Source of the DNA: Micromonospora sp. C28SCA-DRY-2 | GTDB lineage: Bacteria > Actinomycetota > Actinomycetes > Mycobacteriales > Micromonosporaceae | Reading direction: 5' to 3' | Assembly: GCF_030519475.1 (NCBI RefSeq) | Contig: NZ_JAUMKD010000004.1 | Coordinates: 335,501 to 399,500, forward strand | DNA length: 64,000 bases | Shown here: positions 33,143 to 40,217 of the stretch, one piece after another | Layout of the letters: every line of letters begins with the position of its first letter | How positions within the stretch are numbered: the stretch's first letter is position 1 | Program-made: the position numbers and the translations under genes | The notes under the pieces: model-generated | The model's database searches: none | Seen by the model: the letters and a program-made list of their open reading frames with translations, nothing else | What the model was told of the DNA's origin: nothing

Positions 33143-34041
33143 TGGCGGGCTCTCAGGTCACGTCGGACGGCGCGCGCGGGACCGGCTCGATCGGCGCGGC
33201 GCCGGGCTACCGGCCCTCGGCCACCCTGCCGTTCGCCGCGGAGTTCCGCCGCCAGGCGTCGCGGCGGCGCACCCAGCTCGCGCTGGGGTTCATGGTGCTG
33301 CTGCCACTGATCATCCTGATCGCGTTCCAGTTCGACTCCGGCAACGACGACGACAACGGGCGCGGCGAGTTCGGCAGCCTGATCGAGTTCGCCACCACCG
33401 GCGGGCTGAACTTCACCCTCTTCACCATCTTCGTCTCCGCGTCGTTCCTGCTGGTCGTGGTGGTGGCGCTGTTCTGCGGTGACACGGTGGCCAGCGAGGC
33501 GAGCTGGGGCAGCCTGCGCTACCTGCTGGCGATCCCGGTGCCCCGGGCCCGGCTGCTGGCGGTGAAGCTGCTGGTGGCGCTCGCGTACTCGGCGCTGGCG
33601 CTGCTGCTGCTCGCCGGCACCGCGCTGCTGATCGGCACCCTGCGCTACGGCTGGGAGCCGCTGCGCAGCACGGTCGCCGCGCAACTGGAGCCGGGGGAGG
33701 GGCTGCTGCGGCTGCTGGCGGTACTCGGCTACCTGGCGGTCGTCCTGCTGGTGGTGGCCGGGCTGGCGTTCCTGCTCTCGGTCACCACGGACGCCGCGCT
33801 CGGCGCGGTCGGTGGTGCGGTGCTGCTCTGGATCCTCTCCAGCATCCTGGACCAGATCACCGCGCTCGGCGCGCTGCGCGCCTTCCTGCCCACCCACTAC
33901 AGCACCGCCTGGCTGGGGCTGCTCTCCACGCCGGTGCAGACCGACGACGTGGTGCGCGGATCGATCTCGGCGATCAGCTACGCGACGCTCTTCTGGGGGC
34001 TGGCCTTCTGGCGGTTCACCCGCAAGGACGTGGTGTCGTAG
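33142..34041 (+). CDS. ABC-2 type permease partner of the fusion protein
   Basis: 299 residues from ATG 33142 overlapping the fusion stop. About six hydrophobic segments, from LALGFMVLLPLIILIAFQF to ISYATLFWGLAFWRF. The segment DTVASEASWGSLRYLLAIPVPRARLLAVKLL is the usual cytoplasmic coupling region of ABC-2 permeases. It should form the channel moved by the ATPase half of the preceding protein. The N-terminal 30 residues are disordered. Substrate unknown; a peptide processed by the outer hydrolase is one possibility. Confidence 0.88.
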   Translation: MAGSQVTSDGARGTGSIGAAPGYRPSATLPFAAEFRRQASRRRTQLALGFMVLLPLIILIAFQFDSGNDDDNGRGEFGSLIEFATTGGLNFTLFTIFVSASFLLVVVVALFCGDTVASEASWGSLRYLLAIPVPRARLLAVKLLVALAYSALALLLLAGTALLIGTLRYGWEPLRSTVAAQLEPGEGLLRLLAVLGYLAVVLLVVAGLAFLLSVTTDAALGAVGGAVLLWILSSILDQITALGALRAFLPTHYSTAWLGLLSTPVQTDDVVRGSISAISYATLFWGLAFWRFTRKDVVS

Positions 34042-34173
34042 CGGTCGCCGCCGCGCCGACCGGATGATCTCCCGGCCCCTTCGGGCAGACCTGCCCGACC
34101 CGTCTTGCCCGCCGACGGATCGATGATCTACGGTCCGCTGGCATTTCGCTCTGCACAACGAGACGGGGTCTTC

Positions 34174-36615
34174 TTGCGTACCTTTCGGGGTGCCGTGATC
34201 GGCACCATCACCGCGATGGTCGCGGTGACGGCGGTGGCCACTCCCGCCGGCGCCGCCGCGGCGCCGGCCGCGCCGTACACCGCACTGACCGTCGACGGCA
34301 ACCCGTTCTCCTGGTGGCACCAGGGGTCGCGGGTCTTCGACCAGGCCGGCGGCGCCGCCTTCACCGTCACGCCCGGCGCCGGCGACGCGCTGAACCTCCG
34401 CGCGGACCAGGCCGGCGACGCCTGGACGTTCCGGATGGCCCCGCCGAGCGGTGAGACCTGGACCGCCGGAACCACCTACGAGCTGACCGGCGTCGAGGGC
34501 GCCGAGGACTTCGCCTTCATCGACGTCGCGCACAACGGTGCCACCTGCACCGAGACGCCGGGCTACCTCTCCGTCAGCGAGGCCACCCGGGACGCCGGGA
34601 CCGACCGGCTCACCTCGTTCGCCGCCTACTACGTGATCTCGTGCGGCTCCAGCCGCCACGACCTGTTCGGCGAGATCCGGTGGAACTCGACCGTCGGCTA
34701 CGCCGCCGCCGGCACCGACACGATGTCGCACGACTTCGGGGACCGGCTCGTCGGCGGTCCGGCGGCGAGCCGGACCATCACCGTACGGTCGATGGGCTCC
34801 GACCCGGTGGAGTACGGCACGGCCCGGTTCGACACCCCGGGCGCCTACTCGATCACGGCCGACACCTGCTCCGGCACCACCCGGGCGGCCGGCGAGACGT
34901 GCACCGTCACGGTGAGCGTGCGGCCGACCAAGCTGGGCGGCGAGTGGAACCTGCTGGTGCTCCCCGACAACACCGTCGTCGGCGAGCGGATGGTGCAGCT
35001 CGGCGTCAACGGCGTCGACCCGCGTACGGTCAGCGTCGCCCCGGCGTCGCTGGCCTTCGGTGACCAGTACATCGCCGAGACGGGCGGCACCCAGTCGGTG
35101 ACCGTGACCGGCACCGGTGACACGCCGGTCACCTTCGGCGCCGCCACCATCGGGGGCACCGACGCTTCGTCGTTCGCCGTCAAGGCCGACACCTGCAAGG
35201 GCGCCACCCTGGCGAAGAACCAGACCTGCCGGGTCGACGTGGTCGCCAAGGCCGCCGGCGGGGGCGCCCGCAGCGCCACCCTCCAGCTGCCGAACGACAG
35301 CCTCACCAATCCCCGTACCGTGCCGCTGACCCTCAACGGCGTGGTGGGCGCGACGGGCACCTACTACCCGCTGACGCCGGCCCGGATCATGGACACGCGC
35401 ACCGGCAACGGCGCCCCGAAGGCCAAGCTGGGCCCGAACGGCACGGTGAACCTCCAGGTGACCGGGCGGGGCGGCGTGCCGTCGGCCGGGGTGGGCGCGG
35501 TCGTGCTCAACGTGACCGTCGCCGAGCCGACGGCGTCCAGCTACCTGACCGTGTACCCGGCCGGGCGGGCGAAGCCCACCGCCTCGTCGCTGAACTTCGG
35601 CACGGGCTGGGTCCGCTCGAACTCGGTGACGGTGGCCGTCGGCACCGGCGGCAAGGTCGCCATCACCAACCACGCCGGCTCCACCCAGGCGATCGTCGAC
35701 GTGGTCGGCTACTACGCCAGCGACAACACGCCGATCATGAACGGCATCGGCGTCGGCGGGCAGTTGCAGCCGGTCGCGCCGCTGCGGCTCTTCGACAGCC
35801 GGAGCGACTGGGGGAGCAAGCTGCCGGCCGGGGACCAGGTCCGGCTCGCGGTGAACTACGGCCCCGAGGCCAACGCGCGGATGCGGGCCGTGGTCGTCAA
35901 CATCACCGCGGTGTCGCCGTCGGCCAGCGGGTTCCTGACCGCCTGGAACGGTGAGTGGCCGGAACCGCCGACGTCCACGGTCAACTACGCGACCGGGTCG
36001 GTCACGCCGAATCTCGCGGTGGTGCCCGTACGGCGCTGCTACGACTGCCCGTGGGGCGCGGAGTTGCCGACGTTCGGCGTCTACACGCACAAGGACAGTC
36101 ACGTGATCGTCGACATCGTCGGCTTCATCGACGACGGTGGTCTCGCCAACGGGCTGCGCTTCGACCCGAAGACGCCGACCCGGATCGTGGACAGCCGCAT
36201 CGGCCAGGGCCTGCCGACCAACCCCGGCCCGGCCGTGATCGGCACGGTCACCACGCCGGGCTCGGTGGTGACCGACAGCACCCGGGCGCTGGCGCTGAAC
36301 GTCACAGCGGTCAGCCCCACCGCCAGCACCTACCTGAAGCTGTGGCCGAACGGCGTCACCGGCATCGACCGGCCGGACGTCAGCAACCTCAACGCCGCGG
36401 CGGGGCAGACGGTGGCGAACGCCGCCGTCACCCTGATCGGTCCGACCGACGCGTTCAACGTCTACAACCACTCCGGCACCACCGGCGTGGTGGCGGACGT
36501 CGTCGGCACGTACTGGCTCTACCCCGGTACCGCCAGCGGCTCCGCCGTCTCCGGTGACACCTCGCGGTCGCCGTACCGCCTCGGGGAGCTGCCCACGCCG
36601 GACAAGGGTCCATAG
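34174..36615 (+). CDS. large secreted surface protein with repeated domains
   Basis: 813 residues from TTG 34174, the start closest to a signal peptide (IGTITAMVAVTAVATPAGA), with ACGGGG upstream; ATG 34123 would add 17 residues. Residues 30-200 form a first unique domain. Two choice-of-anchor/ASPM-like beta domains follow (MSHDFGDRLVGGPAASRTITV; LAFGDQYIAETGGTQSVTV). Then three repeats of about 120 residues, each opening with ARIMDTR, LRLFDSR or TRIVDSR and closing with VDVVGYYA, VDIVGFI or ADVVGTYW. These are a common actinobacterial surface module, with a conserved Asn-Val-Thr segment. No catalytic motif seen. Confidence 0.8.
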   Translation: MRTFRGAVIGTITAMVAVTAVATPAGAAAAPAAPYTALTVDGNPFSWWHQGSRVFDQAGGAAFTVTPGAGDALNLRADQAGDAWTFRMAPPSGETWTAGTTYELTGVEGAEDFAFIDVAHNGATCTETPGYLSVSEATRDAGTDRLTSFAAYYVISCGSSRHDLFGEIRWNSTVGYAAAGTDTMSHDFGDRLVGGPAASRTITVRSMGSDPVEYGTARFDTPGAYSITADTCSGTTRAAGETCTVTVSVRPTKLGGEWNLLVLPDNTVVGERMVQLGVNGVDPRTVSVAPASLAFGDQYIAETGGTQSVTVTGTGDTPVTFGAATIGGTDASSFAVKADTCKGATLAKNQTCRVDVVAKAAGGGARSATLQLPNDSLTNPRTVPLTLNGVVGATGTYYPLTPARIMDTRTGNGAPKAKLGPNGTVNLQVTGRGGVPSAGVGAVVLNVTVAEPTASSYLTVYPAGRAKPTASSLNFGTGWVRSNSVTVAVGTGGKVAITNHAGSTQAIVDVVGYYASDNTPIMNGIGVGGQLQPVAPLRLFDSRSDWGSKLPAGDQVRLAVNYGPEANARMRAVVVNITAVSPSASGFLTAWNGEWPEPPTSTVNYATGSVTPNLAVVPVRRCYDCPWGAELPTFGVYTHKDSHVIVDIVGFIDDGGLANGLRFDPKTPTRIVDSRIGQGLPTNPGPAVIGTVTTPGSVVTDSTRALALNVTAVSPTASTYLKLWPNGVTGIDRPDVSNLNAAAGQTVANAAVTLIGPTDAFNVYNHSGTTGVVADVVGTYWLYPGTASGSAVSGDTSRSPYRLGELPTPDKGP

Positions 36616-36625
36616 AGTGACCCTT
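36604..36625. terminator. small hairpin overlapping the surface-protein stop
   Basis: AAGGGTC (36604-36610) and GACCCTT (36619-36625) form a 7-bp stem that includes the TAG stop in its loop. No U-run follows. Confidence 0.35.
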
Positions 36626-36689
36626 GACCGGCGGCAGCACCAGCACGAACCGGTGGCCTTCACGAGGCCACCATAAATACTCGAGACGT

Positions 36690-36785
36690 CGTGCTCGATC
36701 GATGACTCGGGCGTCGATGCTCCAGACGTCACGTGCTCCAGATGCGTGCTCGACGTCCGTGCTCGGGCGTCGTGCTCCGTCCAGC
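36690..36785. repeat. degenerate short repeats of GCTC...CGTC type
   Basis: CGTGCTCGA, ATGCTCCAGACGTC, CGTGCTCCAG, CGTGCTCGACGTC, CGTGCTCGGGCGTCG and CGTGCTCCGTCC follow each other with 8-16 base steps. It looks like decayed tandem repeat. No gene is supported over it. Confidence 0.5.
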
Positions 36786-36879
36786 CCGGCGTTCGGCACC
36801 AGCAGCCCTGGCACTTGAGGAGTCCATGCTGGAGTGTCTCGTCCTGGCTACAGGGCACCGACCGGGTGGGCTCCGGCGT

Positions 36880-37511
36880 TTCCGGGGCCGGCAGGGTCAC
36901 GGCGTGGCGCCGAGGTCGGTGGCCCTTCTTCCGGACGCTGACCCCGACCCGGCCGGTGTTGCCAGGTCTGATCGGGCCGTCCAACTCGACGGCCTGCGGC
37001 GGCTGGCCGGCCGAAAACCACCTCCAGCGCCTCGCCGTTGGTCGACCACTGGCGGAGTCGGTATGGGATTTATGAACGCGGGGCGGCACGGGCCCCGCTC
37101 GCCCGGTTGCGGGATCAGCGGCCGGGGCGGGTCGTCCAGCCGGGTGATGCCCTTCGCCCCCTCCACGACCCTGGACCGGATCGGCGCGCCGTCGCCGTCA
37201 GACAACCAAAGCGGGTGGCCGGCGATGCACCAGGTACGCCGCCGTACGCAGTTCACCAGCTCCGCCGAGCGCGCAGCCCTGGCGGCCTCGGTCCCCAGGG
37301 CCCGGTGGCCCCGGATCCCGGACCCCCGACTCGGGCGAGCGGTTCCCGGGCCCCGGCCGCCGTCCGGGCTCGCCCCGATCGCGCCGGACGGGGGAGACCG
37401 GCCTCCCACCATCCCGGCGTGGTCGCCGGGCGTGCAGGCCAGCGGCGTCGCCGCGAGCGGTACGGCAGCGAGCAGGATTCGGCGGCGGGGTGGTCGGGAG
37501 CATCGACCCAT
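36880..37511 (-). pseudogene. possible frame-broken exported-protein gene
   Basis: From ATG 37511 a signal-like start (RRRILLAAVPLAATPLAC) leads into ELVNCVRRRTWCIAGHPLWL, a coding-like stretch with good GC3 until about 37080. Sensible sequence then moves to a second frame (YRLRQWSTNGEALEVV, 37065-37020) and, at a four-base homopolymer (37014-37017), to a third (SAGQPPQAVELDGPIRPGN, ending near PAPE at about 36885). One removed base at that run restores VVSAGQ. No family is recognised. It could be a decayed gene or, less likely, an assembly error. Confidence 0.4.
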
Positions 37512-37644
37512 CCTTCCACCGCCTTCCAGCGGCCCCGGGTCCGCCTCCGTCTCCGTCTCCGCCTCCGCCCGAGGCTCGTTCCGCAACCGCGCGTGGGTGT
37601 CGCCAGTGATGACCGGCGCCGCGACCAGCGCCAGCGGCGATGCA

Positions 37645-37725
37645 CCGCCTGCCGCCTACCGCCGCCTGCGCCTGCCGCCTGCCGCCTGCCGCACCCGCCT
37701 GCCGCCTGCCGCCTGCCGCCTGCGC
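37645..37725. repeat. 7-bp tandem repeat (CTGCCGC)
   Basis: About eleven units of CTGCCGC/CTGCGCC, some slightly altered (CTACCGC, ACCCGC). A simple-sequence tract in the middle of the repeat island. Reading frames across it are spurious Pro/Ala/Arg strings. Confidence 0.8.
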
Positions 37726-37819
37726 CCGGCGACGGCGGCACTGGCGGCTGTCGAAACATGGGGTACCCGCCGGCCTCGCCAGCGCGGCGTCCTTGGCACG
37801 TGGCGGGGGGGGTGGGCTG

Positions 37820-37869
37820 CCTTGGGTGCAGTTGTGTGGTTGCCGTAACGACAACAACCGCACCCAAGG
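37820..37869. repeat. long inverted repeat around a short loop
   Basis: CCTTGGGTGCAGTTGT (37820-37835) pairs with ACAACCGCACCCAAGG (37854-37869) with one mismatch. It follows an eight-base G run (37805-37812). Its hairpin could be a transcript end for the island. Confidence 0.6.
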
Positions 37870-37924
37870 AAGACAAACGAGCACTCCGCGGACCGGATCA
37901 GCTCCGCCAGGTCCAGCGAGCGCT

Positions 37925-38127
37925 TTCGCCTTGGTCCCGTTGGTGGGGCAGCTCGACAGGGCCCGTGCAGATGTTCGTCGGCTTGGTCCCGTTGGTGGGG
38001 CGGCGCAGCAGGGCCAGGCAGGGTGTTCGTTGGGCTGGTCTCGTTGGTGAGGCAGCTCGAAGGGCCGGATGGGGGTGTTCGTTGGGCTGGTCTCGTTGGT
38101 GGGGCAGCTCGACAGGGACTGCGGAAG
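37925..38127 (+). repeat. four tandem degenerate repeats of about 52 bp
   Basis: Units begin at 37925, 37974, 38026 and 38078 (steps 49, 52, 52). Shared core: TTCGTTGGGCTGGTCTCGTT followed by GGTGGGGCAGCTCGA and CAGGG. The last two copies are nearly identical, the first two diverged. No coding frame is kept across all units. Confidence 0.8.
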
Positions 38128-38332
38128 GTATGCCGCGGGCCGCGAGGCCGCCCAGGCCGAGCGCTGCAGGCGGGGGGTGAGGAGCCAGGGCCAGACAGCG
38201 AGGCCGGATGTGGCGGGGCCGGGTCCGGGGCCGCGCGGGGGTCAGTGCGACCGAGGCCAGTGATGCGGCAGGCGAAGTAAGGCCGGGGCCGGAAGCCCGG
38301 CGGTCCGGTGGCTGGGGTGGGGTGGATGCGAT
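38128..38332. other. stretch without a supported gene
   Basis: About 200 GC-rich bases between the 52-bp repeats and the first arsR-like copy. No coding signal, hairpin or promoter was recognised. Confidence 0.4.
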
Positions 38333-38720
38333 GAGGACCGCGTCCAGCGGGCCGGGGTGGAGGCGATCCAGCTCGTCGCGGCGCAGCCGGGCGAAGTGGC
38401 CGGTGCCGCGGGGGCGGGCCGGGGTCGGAGGCGGGGAGCGCGGGGCCGGCGGTCAGGGCGGGTGGGGGGCGGGGCGGTGCGGACCGCGTCCAGCAGGCCG
38501 GGGTGGAGGCGGTCCAGATGGTCGCGGCGCAGCCGGACCGAAACGGCTGGTGCCGGCGGGGGCGGGCCGGGATCGGAGGCGGGAAACGCGGGCCAGCGGT
38601 CAGTCGCGGGTGGGTGGGGTGGGGGTGGGGGCGGTGAGGACCGCGTCCAGCAGGCCGGGGTAGAGGCGGTCCAGCTCGTCGCGGCGCAGCCGGACGAAGC
38701 GAGTGGTGCCGGCGACCCGG
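38333..38720. repeat. three copies of the arsR 3' end
   Basis: A block of about 75 bases beginning GAGGACCGCGTCCAGC and running into CTCGTCGCGGCGCAGCCGG and GGTGCCGG occurs at 38333, 38479 and 38636 (steps 146 and 157). The third copy is the true 3' end of the arsR gene. Each copy is followed by a G-rich stretch (GGGGGCGGGCC...GTCGGAGGCGGG). Copies one and two have lost the arsR frame upstream. Confidence 0.8.
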
Positions 38721-38923
38721 GTGCGGGTCAGCCCGGCCTCGCGCAGCACCTTGAGGTGGTGGCTGCGGGTGGCCTTGGAGATGCCGAACTCGAAGGTGCC
38801 GCAGGCGTACTCGCCGCCGCCCTCGGCGAGCGCGCGGACGATCTGGAGCCGGACATCGTCGGCCAGCGCGGCCAGCACGGCGGTGACCGGCACGTCGCGC
38901 AACTCGGGTTCGTGCAGCTCCAT
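38600..38923 (-). CDS. ArsR family transcriptional regulator
   Basis: 107 residues. Winged helix-turn-helix: VTAVLAALADDVRLQIVRALAEGG, FGISKATRSHHLKVLREAGLTRTRV, then TTRFVRLRRDELDRLYPGLLDAVL. The metal-site ELxVCDL of true ArsR is absent; a single Cys (YACGTF) lies before the recognition helix. Likely represses itself and the divergent EamA exporter through the TTCGAC sites between them. The last 30 codons are duplicated twice downstream. Confidence 0.9.
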   Translation of the reverse strand: MELHEPELRDVPVTAVLAALADDVRLQIVRALAEGGGEYACGTFEFGISKATRSHHLKVLREAGLTRTRVAGTTRFVRLRRDELDRLYPGLLDAVLTAPTPTPPTRD

Positions 38924-38939
38924 GTGACCAGTGTAACCC

Positions 38940-39001
38940 TTGTTCGACTTTTGTCGAACAAGCTCCTAAGGTCGGTGACGTTGGTTCGACGATACTCGAA
39001 C
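38940..39001. promoter_or_regulatory. two TTCGA-type operators between arsR and the EamA gene
   Basis: TTGTTCGAC-TTTT-GTCGAACAA (38940-38961) is a perfect 9-bp inverted repeat. GTTCGA-6-TCGAAC (38984-39001) is a second. The first overlaps a promoter for arsR (TTCGAC-17-TACACT on the minus strand) and the second lies 13 bases from the EamA start. Typical ArsR-type control of a divergent pair. Confidence 0.7.
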
Positions 39002-39014
39002 ATAGGAGCTGAGG

Positions 39015-39995
39015 ATGCGCTCTCGGGCCGCCGCCTTCCCCCTGGTCGCCGTGCTGAGCTGGGGGGTGATGTTCCCCGTCCTGGCCAGCGCGCTGGTCCG
39101 GGTCGACGCGCTCAACCTGACCACCGCCCGGTACCTGCTGGCCACCGCGATCCTGGTCGCGCTGCTGCTGTTCCGGGAGGGCGGCGGCGCACTGCGGCCG
39201 GCCGGGCGGGCCACCGAGATCGTGGTGCTCGGCGTCGTCGGGTTCGCCGGCTTCAACCTACTGATCAACCTGGCGCTCGGGCAGGCCGCCCCGCAGCAGA
39301 TCGCGCTCTTCGCCGCCACCATCCCGCTGGTCACCCAGCTGGTCCGCTGGGCGCGTGACGGCGTACGCCCGCGCCCGGCGCTCTTCGCGCTCTCCCTGGT
39401 GGCGCTGGCCGGCATCGGTCTGGTGCTCACCCGCGGCCGGCTCGACGGCCTCGGCGAGTTCGGCGTGGGCGCGGTGCTGACGATCGGTGCGGTGCTCGGC
39501 TGGGCGGTCTACACGCACGGCGGGAGCCGGTTCGGCGGCTGGTCGCCGCTGCGCTACACCACGCTCACCGCGCTCGCCGGCACGCTCGCCATGCTGGCCG
39601 CCAGCGTGCTGGCGGACCTGGCCGGCTGGCAGCACGCGCCGGCCGCCGCCGACCTCGTCGCGGTCGCCCCGCAGTTGGCGTACGCCGTCATCGTGGCCGC
39701 GGTGGTCGCGGTGCTGGCCTGGAACACCGGCGTGCAGCGGCTCGGCGCGGCCAACGCGGCGCTGTTCATGAACCTGGTGCCGGTGACCACGTTCGCGGTG
39801 CAGATCGCCCGCGGCTACCGGCCCGGCGCGGTGGAGCTGGCTGGCGTGGCTATCACCATCGCCGCCCTGGTCGCCGCCAACCTGGCCACCCGGCCCCGCC
39901 GGGCCGCCCGCCCGCGCCCGGCCAACCACGCCGAGGCGGTGGCCGTCGCGGACCCGGTGGCGGTCGTCGACCCGGTCGCCGTGGTCGGCCGGTAG
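39015..39995 (+). CDS. EamA/DMT family transporter
   Basis: 326 residues, ten hydrophobic segments in two repeated EamA halves (VLSWGVMFPVLASALVRVDAL; TIGAVLGWAVYTHGGSRFGG). The halves show the family features of small inverted repeats and a late GAANAALFMNLVPVTTFAV. It would export a metabolite or drug. The C-terminal 30 residues are basic, then a short VAVADPVAVVDPVAVVG repeat. Divergent from arsR and probably controlled by it. Confidence 0.9.
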   Translation: MRSRAAAFPLVAVLSWGVMFPVLASALVRVDALNLTTARYLLATAILVALLLFREGGGALRPAGRATEIVVLGVVGFAGFNLLINLALGQAAPQQIALFAATIPLVTQLVRWARDGVRPRPALFALSLVALAGIGLVLTRGRLDGLGEFGVGAVLTIGAVLGWAVYTHGGSRFGGWSPLRYTTLTALAGTLAMLAASVLADLAGWQHAPAAADLVAVAPQLAYAVIVAAVVAVLAWNTGVQRLGAANAALFMNLVPVTTFAVQIARGYRPGAVELAGVAITIAALVAANLATRPRRAARPRPANHAEAVAVADPVAVVDPVAVVGR

Positions 39996-40071
39996 CCGGC
40001 CCGCTCACAGCGTGGGAACCCGGCAGAGGCGCGTCGGGGCGAGCGCTTAGACTCGGCGGCACAACTGCATA

Positions 40072-40207
40072 CCTCATCCAGAGGGGCTGAGGGATACGGC
40101 CCGACGACGCCCCGGCAACCACCCCGCGCGCTCACCGCTGAGCGACCGGCGGGGCAGGTGCCAATTCCGTCCCCGCCGCAGAGTGCGATGCGGGGAAAGA
40201 TGAGAGG
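40072..40207 (+). ncRNA. SAM riboswitch (SAM-I / S-box class) before thrC
   Basis: The closing stem CCTCATC (40072-40078) pairs with GATGAGAGG (40199-40207). Between them come AGAGGGGCTGAGGGA, then GCCC, then CCCCGGCAACC, and later GGTGCCAATTCCGTCC and GGGGAAAGATGAG. These are the conserved S-box segments (AGAGxGGxxGAGGGA, GGCAACC, GGTGCxAATTCC, GAAAGATGAG). The 3' strand of the closing stem holds the GAGAGGA ribosome-binding site 10 bases before thrC, so control is probably at translation. Confidence 0.85.
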
Positions 40208-40217
40208 ACTCCTCGAC

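Noticed and set aside
32752..37089. 1445-residue open frame on the minus strand
   Set aside because: Antisense of the fusion protein, permease and surface protein; only its last part overlaps the broken gene frame discussed above.
37645..38127. CRISPR-like array
   Set aside because: Units are contiguous without unique spacers of constant length, repeats are not palindromic, and no cas gene is near.
38357..39358. plus-strand frame with repeated RTASSRPGWRR peptides
   Set aside because: The peptide repeats come from the DNA duplication of the arsR 3' end read in the wrong strand; the frame also runs through the arsR operators.
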